Shown here piece after piece: positions 8,626 to 17,887 of a stretch of 64,000 nucleotides of DNA. The position numbers and the translations under genes are program-made. Source of the DNA: Roseibium sp. HPY-6 (lineage in GTDB: Bacteria; Pseudomonadota; Alphaproteobacteria; Rhizobiales; Stappiaceae); NCBI RefSeq assembly GCF_040530035.1, contig NZ_JBEWCD010000002.1, positions 2,773,793 to 2,837,792 of the forward strand. Direction: 5' to 3'. The first letter of the stretch is position 1. Each line of letters begins with the position of its first letter. The notes beneath the pieces were generated by a model that was given only the letters and a program-made list of their open reading frames with translations, did not search any database and was not told the origin of the DNA.

Positions 8626-9831
8626 ATGTTTGGACTCAACAAAAAAGACACATCGCTCTTCTTCCTGGTGCTGCTTCTTGTGGTGTTCGCGCCGTTCCTG
8701 CTCAACCCGTTTCCGGAAGGCTCGGAGCTTGCGCAGTTCAATGCCGGCTATCCTGATCTGATGCAAAGGTTCCTGATTTTCGGTATCTTCGCGATTGGGT
8801 TCAACATCCTGTTCGGATTGACCGGGTACTTGAGTTTCGGGCATGCCGCTTTTCTGGGTGTCGGTTCCTACGCCGGTGTCTGGATGATGAAGCTGCTGAC
8901 CATGAACGTCATTCCGGCGATTTTCATGTCGGTCGTCTTCGCCGGTTTGTTCTCGCTGTTGGTGGGCTACATCTCGCTGCGACGGTCCGGGATATACTTC
9001 TCGATCCTGACGTTGGCCTTTGCGCAGATGTCGTTTTCCCTCGCATATTCGGTTCTGACGCCGATCACGAACGGCGAAACGGGTCTTCAGCTGGCACTTG
9101 ATGATCCGCGTATTCTCGGCGTCGGCTCCGAAAACGGCGCGATTCCGCCCGCGAATTTCTTCGGTATTCCGATGCGGGAGAGCTTCGAAATGAGCGCGGG
9201 CGGCTGGCTGTTTACGTTCAATGCCGGATACTATCTGTGCGCTGTCTTCATGATGATCGCCTTCTACATTGCGATCCGTATTTTCCGTTCGCCGTTCGGT
9301 ATGATGCTGCGTGCGGTCAAGTCGAACCAGCAACGTATGAACTTCACCGGCTTGAACAGCAGACCCTATACATTGGCTGCGTTTGTGATCTCGGGGATGT
9401 ATGCCGGTTTGGCAGGCGGTCTTATGGTTGCCATGGACCCGCTGGCGGGCGCTGAGCGCATGCAGTGGACCGCGTCAGGCGAAGTCGTGTTGATGACCAT
9501 TCTTGGCGGCGCGGGAACCTTGATCGGTCCCGTTCTTGGCGCAGGCTTCATCAAGTACTGCGAAAACATTTTCTCCAAGATCAACGACAACATTCTCTAC
9601 GGCTGGTTCTCGGGCCTGCCGGAAGGTGTTGCCGACTTCCTGGTCTTCGTCATCCATCCCTTTATCGGCAAAGGCTGGCACCTGACCCTTGGTATTATGT
9701 TCATGCTGATCGTTATCTTCCTGCCGGGAGGTATTATGGAAGGCGTGGAACGTATCGGGCGTCTATTCAAACGCAAATCGTCCTCGGACAAGAATTCCTC
9801 GGCGCGCGCGTCCGCCGCTCCGGCTGAATAG
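8626..9831 (+). CDS. livM: Liv-type ABC importer, permease (LivM family)
   Basis: A 401-residue LivM-family membrane protein, the partner of LivH. Landmarks are [19 protein letters not shown], the [14 protein letters not shown] stretch and [13 protein letters not shown], the EAA-like coupling region contacting the ATPases. About ten hydrophobic segments are seen. The C-terminal tail is short, charged and Ser/Ala-rich. It starts 3 bases after livH and is followed closely by livG. Length and motif order are normal. Confidence 0.9.
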   Translation: MFGLNKKDTSLFFLVLLLVVFAPFLLNPFPEGSELAQFNAGYPDLMQRFLIFGIFAIGFNILFGLTGYLSFGHAAFLGVGSYAGVWMMKLLTMNVIPAIFMSVVFAGLFSLLVGYISLRRSGIYFSILTLAFAQMSFSLAYSVLTPITNGETGLQLALDDPRILGVGSENGAIPPANFFGIPMRESFEMSAGGWLFTFNAGYYLCAVFMMIAFYIAIRIFRSPFGMMLRAVKSNQQRMNFTGLNSRPYTLAAFVISGMYAGLAGGLMVAMDPLAGAERMQWTASGEVVLMTILGGAGTLIGPVLGAGFIKYCENIFSKINDNILYGWFSGLPEGVADFLVFVIHPFIGKGWHLTLGIMFMLIVIFLPGGIMEGVERIGRLFKRKSSSDKNSSARASAAPAE

Positions 9832-9842
9832 GGTGTAATGAT

Positions 9843-10598
9843 ATGGAAATTCTGCGTGTCGAGGGCGTGAACAAGTCGTTCGGCGGGTTGAGAGCCCTCA
9901 ACAATGTCAATTTCTCGGTGCAAGAAGGAACCGTTCACGCGATTATCGGGCCGAATGGGGCTGGAAAGTCGACCTTTTTGAACTGCCTTATCGGCAGGCT
10001 GATCCCCGACACGGGCAGCGTGATGTTTGGTGATGTCTCGCTTACGGGGATGAAGCCATACGAAATCAACCAGATCGGCGTTTCGCGCGTGTTCCAAACG
10101 CCTGAAATCTTCGGCGATCTGACACTGCTTGAAAACATTATGATCCCGGCAATCGCAAAGCGGGATGGTGAATTCACCCTGCACGCGTTCAAGGATGTCA
10201 GCAAGGACACGGAAATTCGTGACAAGGCGCTGCACATGCTTGAGGATGTCGGTCTGGCCGAAAAGAAAGACAATATCGCCGGATCGCTTTCGAGAGGCGA
10301 CAAGCGGCGGCTCGAACTCGCCATGTGCCTGTCTCAGGATCCAAAGCTCTTGTTGTTGGACGAGCCGACGGCAGGCATGTCGCGCGCGGATACCAACAAT
10401 ACGATTGATCTTTTGAAGCGCATCGGCGACCGCGGCATTACGAAGGTCGTGATTGAACACGACATGCATGTGGTGTTCTCGCTTGCCGACAAGGTGACCG
10501 TGCTCGCACAGGGTGCGATCATTGCCGAAGGCAAACCGGAAGACATCAAGGGCGATCCGCGTGTGCAGGAAGCCTATCTCGGAGGAGCGCACCTTTGA
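9843..10598 (+). CDS. livG: Liv-type ABC importer, ATPase (LivG family)
   Basis: A 251-residue ABC ATPase. The Walker A is GPNGAGKST (about residues 38-46), the signature is LSRGDKRRLELAM (LSRGD in place of the usual LSxGQ), and the Walker B is LLLLDEPTAGM, with the switch His in VIEHDMHVV. These are LivG-type features. It forms the ATPase heterodimer with LivF on the cytoplasmic side of the permeases. Its stop codon overlaps the TTG start of livF by 4 bases, so translation is coupled. Confidence 0.9.
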   Translation: MEILRVEGVNKSFGGLRALNNVNFSVQEGTVHAIIGPNGAGKSTFLNCLIGRLIPDTGSVMFGDVSLTGMKPYEINQIGVSRVFQTPEIFGDLTLLENIMIPAIAKRDGEFTLHAFKDVSKDTEIRDKALHMLEDVGLAEKKDNIAGSLSRGDKRRLELAMCLSQDPKLLLLDEPTAGMSRADTNNTIDLLKRIGDRGITKVVIEHDMHVVFSLADKVTVLAQGAIIAEGKPEDIKGDPRVQEAYLGGAHL

Positions 10599-11374
10599 CA
10601 ATTCTTGAAGATCAGTTTGCCGGTAAATCCGCGCCGGCAGTGAAGCCTCAGAAGGCGCGCGGCACCGCACCTGCGTTTTTCTCGGCATGGGACCTGCACT
10701 CCTATTATGGTGAAAGCTACATCGTTCAGGGGATCAGTTTTGACGTTCGCGAAGGCGAGATCCTGGCGTTGCTCGGCAGGAATGGCGCAGGCAAAACATC
10801 GACGCTGCGTACGATTGCCCGCATGGACGATCCCAATCTCACGCATGGGGAAATCTGGCTCGACCATAATCCGCTTCATGACATGAAGAGTTTTCAGGCG
10901 GCACGTGTAGGCGTGGGTCTGGTTCCTGAAGACCGCAGGATCATTCCAGGCTTGACGGTCCAGGAGAATCTCGAGTTGTCGCAGATCGCCGAGCCGAAAG
11001 GGTGGTCGATCGAACGTATCTACGATCACTTTCCCAGATTGGCAGAACGCCGCGCACAGGATGCAGTGACGATGTCCGGCGGCGAGCAGCAGATGCTGGC
11101 TGTGGCCCGAATCCTGGCCCGGGACATCAAGCTTCTTCTTCTCGATGAGCCTTACGAAGGCCTTGCGCCGGTGATCGTGCAGGAGATCGAGCGCATCCTG
11201 GAAGGCGTCAAGGAACTCGGTATTACGACAATCATTGTTGAGCAGAATGCCATTGCGGCGCTGCACCTTGCAGACAGGGCCGTCATCCTGGACATGGGCG
11301 AAGTTGTTTTCGACGGAACCGCGCAGGATGTCCTCGACAATGCGGAGTTGCGGCAGGAGTATCTGGCGATCTGA
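10595..11374 (+). CDS. livF: Liv-type ABC importer, ATPase (LivF family)
   Basis: A 259-residue ABC ATPase of the LivF family with Walker A GRNGAGKTS, signature MSGGEQQML and Walker B LLLLDEPYEGL. The start is a TTG overlapping the livG stop (TTGA), preceded by GGAGGA. It carries about 28 extra residues before the usual YYGESYIV start of LivF proteins, an odd but harmless extension. Last gene of the operon, followed by a terminator. Confidence 0.9.
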   Translation: MTILEDQFAGKSAPAVKPQKARGTAPAFFSAWDLHSYYGESYIVQGISFDVREGEILALLGRNGAGKTSTLRTIARMDDPNLTHGEIWLDHNPLHDMKSFQAARVGVGLVPEDRRIIPGLTVQENLELSQIAEPKGWSIERIYDHFPRLAERRAQDAVTMSGGEQQMLAVARILARDIKLLLLDEPYEGLAPVIVQEIERILEGVKELGITTIIVEQNAIAALHLADRAVILDMGEVVFDGTAQDVLDNAELRQEYLAI

Positions 11375-11399
11375 CAGCTTTACGGTTCGTATCCCGACA

Positions 11400-11424
11400 G
11401 GCCGGTGCTTTGCGCCGGCCTTTT
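11400..11424 (+). terminator. rho-independent terminator of the liv operon
   Basis: Nine-base stem with one G-U pair (11400-11408 with 11412-11420), TTT loop, TTTT tail at 11421-11424, 25 bases after the livF stop. Confidence 0.88.
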
Positions 11425-11522
11425 GCGTTCAGGCCATACAAATCGTTAATCTTGCTGTAACTTGAATGAGACCCGTATTGTCCTAGATACACGCAGCTTT
11501 CAACGCGCCATGGCGGTTTCCA

Positions 11523-12623
11523 GTGTCCATTTTCAGATCCGAACTTCCAAGCCTTACGGGCTTTGCCGTTTTTGCGGCATTTGCCTTTTCAGGTGACATG
11601 TTCAAACCAGAGGCGATCGGTCTCTGGGCGTCTCTCGGCTTCCTGGCGATCCTCTTTCTCACCGTAATGTGGTGTGCTTTCGCCGTCGTGCGCCATGCAG
11701 AGTGTCTCGCTACGATCCTGGGCGAACCGTTCGGCACATTGATCCTGACGCTGGCCGTCGTCGGAATTGAAGTTGCGCTCATTGTTGCGATCATGATTTC
11801 GGGTGAAGCGGCACCCGCCATGGCACGCGACACCATGTTCTCTGTCATCATGATCGTGTTGAACGGCCTGATTGGGCTTTGCCTTCTCGCCGGTGGACTG
11901 AAGCACAGGAACCAGACATACAATCTTCAGGGAGCGAACGCGTTTTTGTCCGTTCTTGTTCCTCTGGCGATCTTTGCGCTGGTCTTGCCCCGCGTAACGC
12001 ATTCCGCTCCGGGCGGAGAGCTGTCGACGCTTCAGGCTGCTTTTGAAATAGTGATGTCGATTTCGCTCTATGGCGTGTTTCTGGCCATGCAGACAGTGAC
12101 CCATAGTGACATCTTTCGCCAGCCGGACGCCGGGGACGGTGATGAAGAGCACCATACGGCCACCGTCAGATCCATCCCGTTCCATGTTGCCGGCCTTTTT
12201 GGTGCTCTTTTGCCGATAATACTCCTTTCCAAAACGCTCGCGCTTTATGTCGAGTTCGGAATCGTTGGCATTGGCGCTCCTGTTGCCCTGACCGGTTTTA
12301 TTGTCGCGGCTCTCGTCCTCATGCCCGAGGGCATGAGCGGGCTGCAAGCCGCCTTGGAGAACAAGCTGCAACGCGCCGTCAACATTTGCCTCGGTGCCGC
12401 TGTATCGACGATCGGGTTAACGGTGCCGGCCGTGCTGGTGGTCAGCTGGGTGACCGGTCATACGCTGGAGTTGGGTCTTGAATATTCGGATATCATACTG
12501 CTCGTCCTGACGTTGTTTGTCAGTCTGCTGACGTTCGGCACCCGAACGACCAGCTATCTGCAAGGTGCAGTGCATCTGGCGCTTTTTGCCGCCTATTTGA
12601 TGATGATTTTCGATTTATCATGA
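11523..12623 (+). CDS. chaA: calcium/proton antiporter (ChaA / CaCA family)
   Basis: A 366-residue inner-membrane cation antiporter. Two internally related halves each carry the CaCA acidic motif: VGIEVALIVAIM in the first half and ALVLMPEGMSGLQAAL in the second. About ten to eleven membrane segments are predicted. Homologues exchange Ca2+ or Na+/K+ for protons and help in alkaline or salt stress; which ion dominates here is not determined. The start is a GTG at 11523. It stands alone between the liv terminator and the ornithine-cyclodeaminase gene, reading in the same direction. Confidence 0.86.
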   Translation: MSIFRSELPSLTGFAVFAAFAFSGDMFKPEAIGLWASLGFLAILFLTVMWCAFAVVRHAECLATILGEPFGTLILTLAVVGIEVALIVAIMISGEAAPAMARDTMFSVIMIVLNGLIGLCLLAGGLKHRNQTYNLQGANAFLSVLVPLAIFALVLPRVTHSAPGGELSTLQAAFEIVMSISLYGVFLAMQTVTHSDIFRQPDAGDGDEEHHTATVRSIPFHVAGLFGALLPIILLSKTLALYVEFGIVGIGAPVALTGFIVAALVLMPEGMSGLQAALENKLQRAVNICLGAAVSTIGLTVPAVLVVSWVTGHTLELGLEYSDIILLVLTLFVSLLTFGTRTTSYLQGAVHLALFAAYLMMIFDLS

Positions 12624-12725
12624 AATTACAGGTAAAATTGCACTTCTTTTCGAACAGACAGCTTGGTCGTCCGCGCCTAATGTGATTTGGTCTGGCGGTG
12701 TTTACCGTAATCTGAATGACCAAAT

Positions 12726-13670
12726 ATGCTATTGCTTACTGAAGACGAAACGCGCGAAGCGCTTCCATTTCCGGATCTGATCGACGCGCTCGCCGAAATG
12801 TTCAAGTCCGGATGCGTTATGCCGACGCGCCACCACCATGATTTCGAAATTCCGAGTGAACCTGACGGAACAATGCTATTGATGCCTGCCTGGGTTCCTG
12901 GCGGATATGCCGGCGTCAAAGTGGTCAATGTCGTCCCAGGGAATTCGGAACGCAACCTGCCGGCTGTTCACGGTCAATACTTGCTCTCTGATGCCCGGAC
13001 AGGGGAAATGCTTGCGATGATCGACGGCGGCGAACTGACGGCCCGGCGCACGGCTGCAGCATCGGCGCTTGCAGCACGCTATCTGGCTCGCTCGGACGCG
13101 CGTCATCTTCTGGTTCTGGGGACAGGGCGTCTGGCACCTAATCTTGTCGCTGCACACATGGCGATCCGGTCTATTGAAGAGGTAACGATCTGGGGCCGGT
13201 CACGCGAAAAGACAATCCGGTTTGCTGACGAACTGAACGCACAATTCCCGATCCGCATTGCCGCGGCGGAAAACCTGCGCGATGCGCTTGGCAAGGCGGA
13301 CATCGTCAGCGCTGCCACGCTGTCGACGGAACCGCTCATCAGGGGTGGGCTACTGAAGCCCGGTGCGCATGTCGATCTTGTCGGCGCCTTCAAGCCTTCG
13401 ATGCGCGAAAGCGATGATGACCTTATCAAGCGCGCCGAGATATTTGTCGACACGCGCGACGGATGTCTTTCAGAAGGGGGAGACATCGTCCAGCCATTGC
13501 GGTCGGGATTGATTTCCAAGGGCGACATCCGCGCCGACCTTTATGACTTGTGCCGCGGCACCCATCCCGGCCGGGAATCGGACGACGCCGTCACGATGTT
13601 CAAATCGGTCGGGGCGGCTCTCGAAGATCTCGCGGGAGCCATGCTCGCCTATCAGAACGTGGAGCACTGA
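12726..13670 (+). CDS. ornithine cyclodeaminase / mu-crystallin family protein
   Basis: A 314-residue NAD(P)-binding protein of the ornithine cyclodeaminase/mu-crystallin family. An N-terminal dimerisation half (LLTEDETREALPFPDLIDAL) is followed by a Rossmann half with the nucleotide motif GTGRLAPNLVAAH and the later DIVSAATLST and GAHVDLVGAFKPSMRE stretches. Relatives include ornithine cyclodeaminase, ketimine reductases, alanine dehydrogenases and opine-type enzymes, and substrate cannot be assigned. It is convergent with the GNAT gene, with an 18-base gap. Confidence 0.87.
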   Translation: MLLLTEDETREALPFPDLIDALAEMFKSGCVMPTRHHHDFEIPSEPDGTMLLMPAWVPGGYAGVKVVNVVPGNSERNLPAVHGQYLLSDARTGEMLAMIDGGELTARRTAAASALAARYLARSDARHLLVLGTGRLAPNLVAAHMAIRSIEEVTIWGRSREKTIRFADELNAQFPIRIAAAENLRDALGKADIVSAATLSTEPLIRGGLLKPGAHVDLVGAFKPSMRESDDDLIKRAEIFVDTRDGCLSEGGDIVQPLRSGLISKGDIRADLYDLCRGTHPGRESDDAVTMFKSVGAALEDLAGAMLAYQNVEH

Positions 13671-13688
13671 ACTGAAAAGGCGCGCCCA

Positions 13689-14540
13689 CTAACCCAGTTC
13701 GAAGGATGTGATTCCGAAGGTCTGATCGAGAGGAAGATCAGGGACCTTGCCCCGATACATGCGAAATGTCTCGAACTCCGGCGAAAGGTCGTATTTTTCT
13801 GCCAGAAGAAGTGCAGCGGCATTAGGTTCGGGCGTGTCCAGAACAACGAACTGTCCTTTGACCTGTCCGGCAAGCGTACGAAATAGCGTATCTGCGATTT
13901 CGGGCGTGTCTGCAAAGAGTGGTCCTATTTTGTAGCCCTCGTGGCATCTGCGAACAACGCCGTATCCCTTGACTTCGCCATTTTCAACAAAAGCAAAGCC
14001 TTTTCGTGTTTCAAGCATGGGTGCCGTCCAGGCTTTCAGGAACGCTTCGCGAGGGGCTGGAAAAAAACGCCTGTCATAGTCCCGAATGGATGGAAACAGA
14101 CCCTGGCCAATCGGTGCAATACGCGGGTCCATTGGTGCGTCGCACATTGAAATACCTGTCTGCCGGATGTTCCGGTAGACGGACTTGAAGCCGTGTTCGC
14201 CGTAGCTCGCCGTTTGTTCGTTGACGGCATCCAGGCCAATCAGTCTGGCGCCCAGGTACGACATTGCGTGGTGCCAGATCTGGTGTCCGTAACCTTGTGT
14301 CCGGAACTCGCGCTTGCAAATGTAGAACCCGATAAATCCGTAGGTATCTTCGTATTGAACCGCCGAGATAACCGCAATCAGCTGACCATCGATCTCTCCG
14401 GCGAGAAAACCGTTTGGATCGGCGGCAAAAAACGGCGGGCCATCCTCGATGCCCGGGTTCCAGCCTTCCTGCCTTGCCATTTCGAGCGGAATGTGAATTT
14501 CGGTTTCTGTAAGGCGTCGGATACTGAGTTTGTCTGACAT
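13689..14540 (-). CDS. GNAT family N-acetyltransferase with a second C-terminal domain (YitH-like)
   Basis: A 283-residue protein with an N-terminal GNAT acetyl-CoA-binding domain (about residues 3-130, with the A-motif-like RTQGYGHQIW region) and a C-terminal Acetyltransf_18-like domain (about 150-280). This two-domain plan is that of YitH-type proteins; the acceptor is unknown. The open frame begins at 14696, but the extra 52 residues are not GNAT-like, while the ATG at 14540 starts directly with LSIRRLTETEI, so I use it. It is divergent from the caspase operon. Confidence 0.82.
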   Translation of the reverse strand: MSDKLSIRRLTETEIHIPLEMARQEGWNPGIEDGPPFFAADPNGFLAGEIDGQLIAVISAVQYEDTYGFIGFYICKREFRTQGYGHQIWHHAMSYLGARLIGLDAVNEQTASYGEHGFKSVYRNIRQTGISMCDAPMDPRIAPIGQGLFPSIRDYDRRFFPAPREAFLKAWTAPMLETRKGFAFVENGEVKGYGVVRRCHEGYKIGPLFADTPEIADTLFRTLAGQVKGQFVVLDTPEPNAAALLLAEKYDLSPEFETFRMYRGKVPDLPLDQTFGITSFELG

Positions 14541-14839
14541 GAAACTTTCGCTGGCTTGAAAGATATTGTGAGCGTCCGCGTATCGTAAGACCAAAGCGCT
14601 TAATATCAAATCTTGCGAGTTTGGGTGGTGAACAGGCCTAAAAGTCGTAAAAAGACTTGCGTTTATGCCTCCGCTACGCTTGCGAACTTTTCGCAAGTGT
14701 GCATCACTTTACTCAGGGTTATTTAAACTATTCATTTGACCCGATCCGAACACGGATCGACACAGCTGTGCGGTTCGTCACAGGCTGTCATGGATTTTCG
14801 ATGCAATATTACGGTGCCTAATTAAGCGCTGAGGATGAC
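14541..14839 (+). promoter_or_regulatory. promoter region of the caspase block with three palindromes
   Basis: This 299-base divergent intergenic region holds three separate dyads. The first is CTTGCGAA-CTT-TTCGCAAG at 14679-14697 (8-base perfect arms). The second is CGATCCG-AACA-CGGATCG at 14742-14759 (7-base perfect arms), preceded by AT-rich ATTTAAAC. The third is the perfect 10-mer CACAGCTGTG at 14761-14770. They lie 70-160 bases before the first caspase start and are good operator candidates. The binding regulator is unknown. Confidence 0.55.
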
Positions 14840-17554
14840 ATGCAAAAACGGAACTATCTGTCTGCTTTGAAGCAGTCCGCGAAAGATACGATAACTGGTC
14901 CGGTCTCTAGCCTGAAGCGGGCCGTACGGATTGGCGTTGTTGGTCTTCCTCTGGGTTTGCTCGTCATGGGTACTCAGGCATTTGGATCGACCGCAGAAGA
15001 TCCGGGGCGCCGGGTGGCACTTGTGATTGGCAATCAGGACTACCAATACGTAGAGCCGCTACTCAACCCGTTGAACGACACCAAGGAAATCACACGGGTT
15101 CTGCAGGAAGCCGACTTCGATGTTACTGTTGGTACGAATCTCGGCAAAAAGGAGCTCGAGAAGGTTGTTCGGCGTTTTTTGAGAGAGCTGAATGACGGCG
15201 ACACCGCGCTCTTTTACTACTCAGGTCATGCACTTCAGGTCGGCGAATCGAATTTCATCCTCCCCGTCGATGCGAAACTTGCTTCGGAATATGATCTTGA
15301 ATTTGAAAGCCTCAAAGTTTCGCACCTTCTTGACTACATGAAAGCAGCGTCAAGCATGCAGATCGTGATGCTCGATGCATGCCGGGACAATCCCTTTGAA
15401 ATCGGAAGCCTGTTTTGGGGCGAGGAGGAGTATTCTCTGGGCAAGACCCGTGGCCTGCGCAGGATTCCAAACAAACTGGGCAGTTTCATCTCCTACGCCA
15501 CAAGACCTGGTCAGGTCGCTTATGACGGCGAGGGGCCGCTGAGCCCGTTCACATCGTCCGTTGTCGGAAACGCGCTTGATCCGTCGCTTGAGATCAAGGA
15601 TCTGATGACGAAGGTGCGCGACGAGGTCGTGCGCAAGACAGGCGGGCAGCAGATTCCCTATGAGGACTCCACGCTTGTCACCAATTTCTATTTTGTTCCT
15701 CCAAAACCTGAGCCGATTGTAACGGCCCATCACCGGGTAAGTGTCCCGCTCAGTTCGGCCGGCAGTCCGCTCGCAATTCCAGAGCCCGTTCAGCCGGAAG
15801 GTGGAGCAATTCAGGCAACGCTCACACTGTCTCCTGAAAAAGGAGAACTGAGACTGCCAGGAGGCCGGACGATCGCCGAGGGTGACACGCTGAGCGCCGT
15901 CGAGCTTGCCAGCCTGGAATTCGTTCCGGATGGATCCGGATCCGGCGATATCGAGCTGATCGGGTACGAAGTACAGGACGAATGGGGTGGTTCCGCCTCT
16001 GCTATTGCCTCCATCACTGTTGTTCAGGCCGCTCCGGTCGCGGACAAGACGGAGTTGGAAGAAGAGCGGAAGAAACGGCTCGATGATCTTGTCGCATGGC
16101 TCTCCGATACGTCTAAGGGAACGGCGGTCGAAGCCGACATAGGTGTAGGTCCGGTGGAAATCTATCCGGAGGCACCTGTCGAAGGACTTCCGGCAACAGA
16201 TGACTGGCTCAAGGTTGTTTCCGTGGACAGCGATCTTCAACTGGCCTCGGATGGGCGCTTGCTGCGCCCGGGTGACCGGTTTCCGATGTCCGGTCTTTCA
16301 ACGCTCACCGTGCGGCCTCAGATCGGTTCTGAGACCGAGTCACGGCGTTTCACATTGGAGCTGCCCGGCGAAAGCGGTGCTGCAGCGCAATCGGTCACGC
16401 AGATCGTTCAGCCACGGGTGACCCAATGCGATCAACTGGCAACCCAGCCTTTTGATTTGCAAGCGGTCACGGAAGGACGTTTGGCCAACGAAATAGATTC
16501 GAGCCTGGTCGACAAAGTCTGCGCAGAGGCCATGGAAGCCTATCCGGAAATCGGCCGGTTTGTGTTCCAGCGCGGGCGTGGCGCCTTTGCGGCAGGTGAA
16601 CTGGAACAGGCGAGCGACTATTTCGAGCAGGCCTACCAGATGGGGCACGTGCGTGCCGGTCAGGTGCTTGGTCGGATGTATTTTCTTGGTGCGGGCATTG
16701 ATCGCGACCAGAACAAGGCGGTCGAGCTTTATCGCAAGGCCGCTGAACGCGGCGATGCCTATGCACTCCACTCGCTTGGCATGGCCGAGATTAAAGGCGA
16801 GGGCACCGAGCAGAACGAAGAGGCTGGTCTTGAAAAATTGCTTCAGTCCGTTGAGGCAGGACACACCTTCTCATTCAATGCCATCGGCGGCTTCTATCTA
16901 AGTGGAGATCACGTAGAAGAGAACGTCGATCGGGCCGTTTACTACTATAACCGGTCAGCATCTCGCGAAGATATCTACGGGTATCTGAATATGGGAACCC
17001 TGTATCGGGATGGTCTGGGCACCCCACAGGACTTTGAAGCAGCTCTCGGTTGGTTTACCAAGGCTCACGAAGGGGGGCACCCGGCCGCCGGGACGGCAAT
17101 CGGACTGTTGTACTTCAATGGTCAAGGTGTCGAAAAAAGCACTGAGCAGGCAACCAAGTGGTTCCGTGCCAGCGCGGAACGTGGCGATGCCTGGGGAGCA
17201 TACAATACTGCCTGGATGCTTGGACAGCAGTCGGGTGAAGCGGCGGGCCGTGACAGGGTCAGGATGCTTGCGATGGCAGCAACAGTCGATCCGTCTTCCT
17301 CGGCAGCAGGAAAAGGCCGGGAAGATCTGAAATCAGCCAACAAAAACCTGAAAGCTAAGGTGATGCAGCAGGCGTTGACCGACCTTGGCTTCGAACCCGG
17401 TCCGGTTGATGGTCAACCCGGCCGTAAAACCCGGGACGCTTTGAACAAGTTCTTCGAAAGTTCAGGGCTTTCCGCTGTTCAGGGGGATGACGCTCTGATC
17501 GCACTCGTCAAGTATCAGTGGGAACAGAGCCGGCCCCGCTATGATTTGTTCTGA
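14840..17554 (+). CDS. exported caspase-like (C14) protein with Sel1 repeats and peptidoglycan-binding domain
   Basis: A 904-residue multidomain protein. A membrane/signal segment at about residues 31-49 predicts export. The caspase p20-like domain (about 57-260) has the catalytic His130 in YYSGHA and Cys181 in LDACRDNP. A beta-sandwich-like domain (about 325-395) is followed by a linker, then Sel1-type helical repeats (about 560-830; units such as 'A..LG.MYF.GAGIDRD..KAVE'), and finally a peptidoglycan-binding-1 domain (about 848-890, 'QQALTDLGFEPGPVDG'). Family members are cysteine peptidases cutting after basic residues. The substrate is unknown, but the layout suggests action in the periplasm, anchored to the cell wall. 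It heads a block with the lipoprotein gene (18-base gap) and a second caspase. Confidence 0.88.
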   Translation: MQKRNYLSALKQSAKDTITGPVSSLKRAVRIGVVGLPLGLLVMGTQAFGSTAEDPGRRVALVIGNQDYQYVEPLLNPLNDTKEITRVLQEADFDVTVGTNLGKKELEKVVRRFLRELNDGDTALFYYSGHALQVGESNFILPVDAKLASEYDLEFESLKVSHLLDYMKAASSMQIVMLDACRDNPFEIGSLFWGEEEYSLGKTRGLRRIPNKLGSFISYATRPGQVAYDGEGPLSPFTSSVVGNALDPSLEIKDLMTKVRDEVVRKTGGQQIPYEDSTLVTNFYFVPPKPEPIVTAHHRVSVPLSSAGSPLAIPEPVQPEGGAIQATLTLSPEKGELRLPGGRTIAEGDTLSAVELASLEFVPDGSGSGDIELIGYEVQDEWGGSASAIASITVVQAAPVADKTELEEERKKRLDDLVAWLSDTSKGTAVEADIGVGPVEIYPEAPVEGLPATDDWLKVVSVDSDLQLASDGRLLRPGDRFPMSGLSTLTVRPQIGSETESRRFTLELPGESGAAAQSVTQIVQPRVTQCDQLATQPFDLQAVTEGRLANEIDSSLVDKVCAEAMEAYPEIGRFVFQRGRGAFAAGELEQASDYFEQAYQMGHVRAGQVLGRMYFLGAGIDRDQNKAVELYRKAAERGDAYALHSLGMAEIKGEGTEQNEEAGLEKLLQSVEAGHTFSFNAIGGFYLSGDHVEENVDRAVYYYNRSASREDIYGYLNMGTLYRDGLGTPQDFEAALGWFTKAHEGGHPAAGTAIGLLYFNGQGVEKSTEQATKWFRASAERGDAWGAYNTAWMLGQQSGEAAGRDRVRMLAMAATVDPSSSAAGKGREDLKSANKNLKAKVMQQALTDLGFEPGPVDGQPGRKTRDALNKFFESSGLSAVQGDDALIALVKYQWEQSRPRYDLF

Positions 17555-17572
17555 TTTATTAAGGAGATAAGT

Positions 17573-17860
17573 ATGAAGCATCTACGTTATGTACTTCCCT
17601 CGACGGGGTTACTCGCGTTGTTTCTTGCTGGTTGTGCGACACAGCCAGCAACAACAACGGGGGCGACGTCCGGGCAGACAACGCCTTCAGTCGCCACCAC
17701 GACCTCCTCGGCACCAAGAACAGTCGCACCAGTTGTTGATCCGATCAACGACCCGGCCAGCCGTGACAATGACAATGGCGGCGGAGGCAGTGGAGGCGGT
17801 GGCGGCGGCGGCGGCGGTGGTGGCGGACCTGGCGGCGGCGGCGGCGGATCCTGGGGCTAA
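17573..17860 (+). CDS. small lipoprotein with a polyglycine tail
   Basis: A 95-residue lipoprotein with lipobox LAGC (lipid-modified Cys at residue 21). The rest is Thr/Ser/Pro-rich (residues 22-55), then NDNGGGG and about 25 Gly residues. GGAG lies 8 bases before the ATG. It is not TssJ: there is no beta-sandwich domain. Located 18 bases after the caspase gene and 27 before the next caspase gene, so probably part of the same transcript. I do not recognise a family, and the function is unknown. A surface-exposed flexible spacer or decoy substrate is speculation. Confidence 0.72.
   Translation: MKHLRYVLPSTGLLALFLAGCATQPATTTGATSGQTTPSVATTTSSAPRTVAPVVDPINDPASRDNDNGGGGSGGGGGGGGGGGGPGGGGGGSWG
17777..17857 (+). 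repeat. GGC/GGT triplet tract in the lipoprotein gene
   Basis: In-frame run of almost only glycine codons (GGC, GGT, GGA) interrupted by single Ser and Pro codons. Slippage would change length without a frameshift. Confidence 0.8.
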
Positions 17861-17887
17861 GCCACTCTTCTGGAATTGAGTCAGTAG

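Noticed and set aside
7867..9333. 488-residue minus-strand open frame across livH/livM
   Set aside because: Antisense to two clear permease genes; composition (His/Arg/Asp-rich) is the usual complement of hydrophobic codons, with no family likeness.
9597..10688. 363-residue minus-strand open frame across livM/livG
   Set aside because: Antisense shadow of the ABC ATPase and permease; no ribosome site or domain.
17573..17860. Gly-rich lipoprotein as the missing TssJ
   Set aside because: It has a lipobox but no TssJ-like beta-sandwich domain and is far from the membrane-complex genes.
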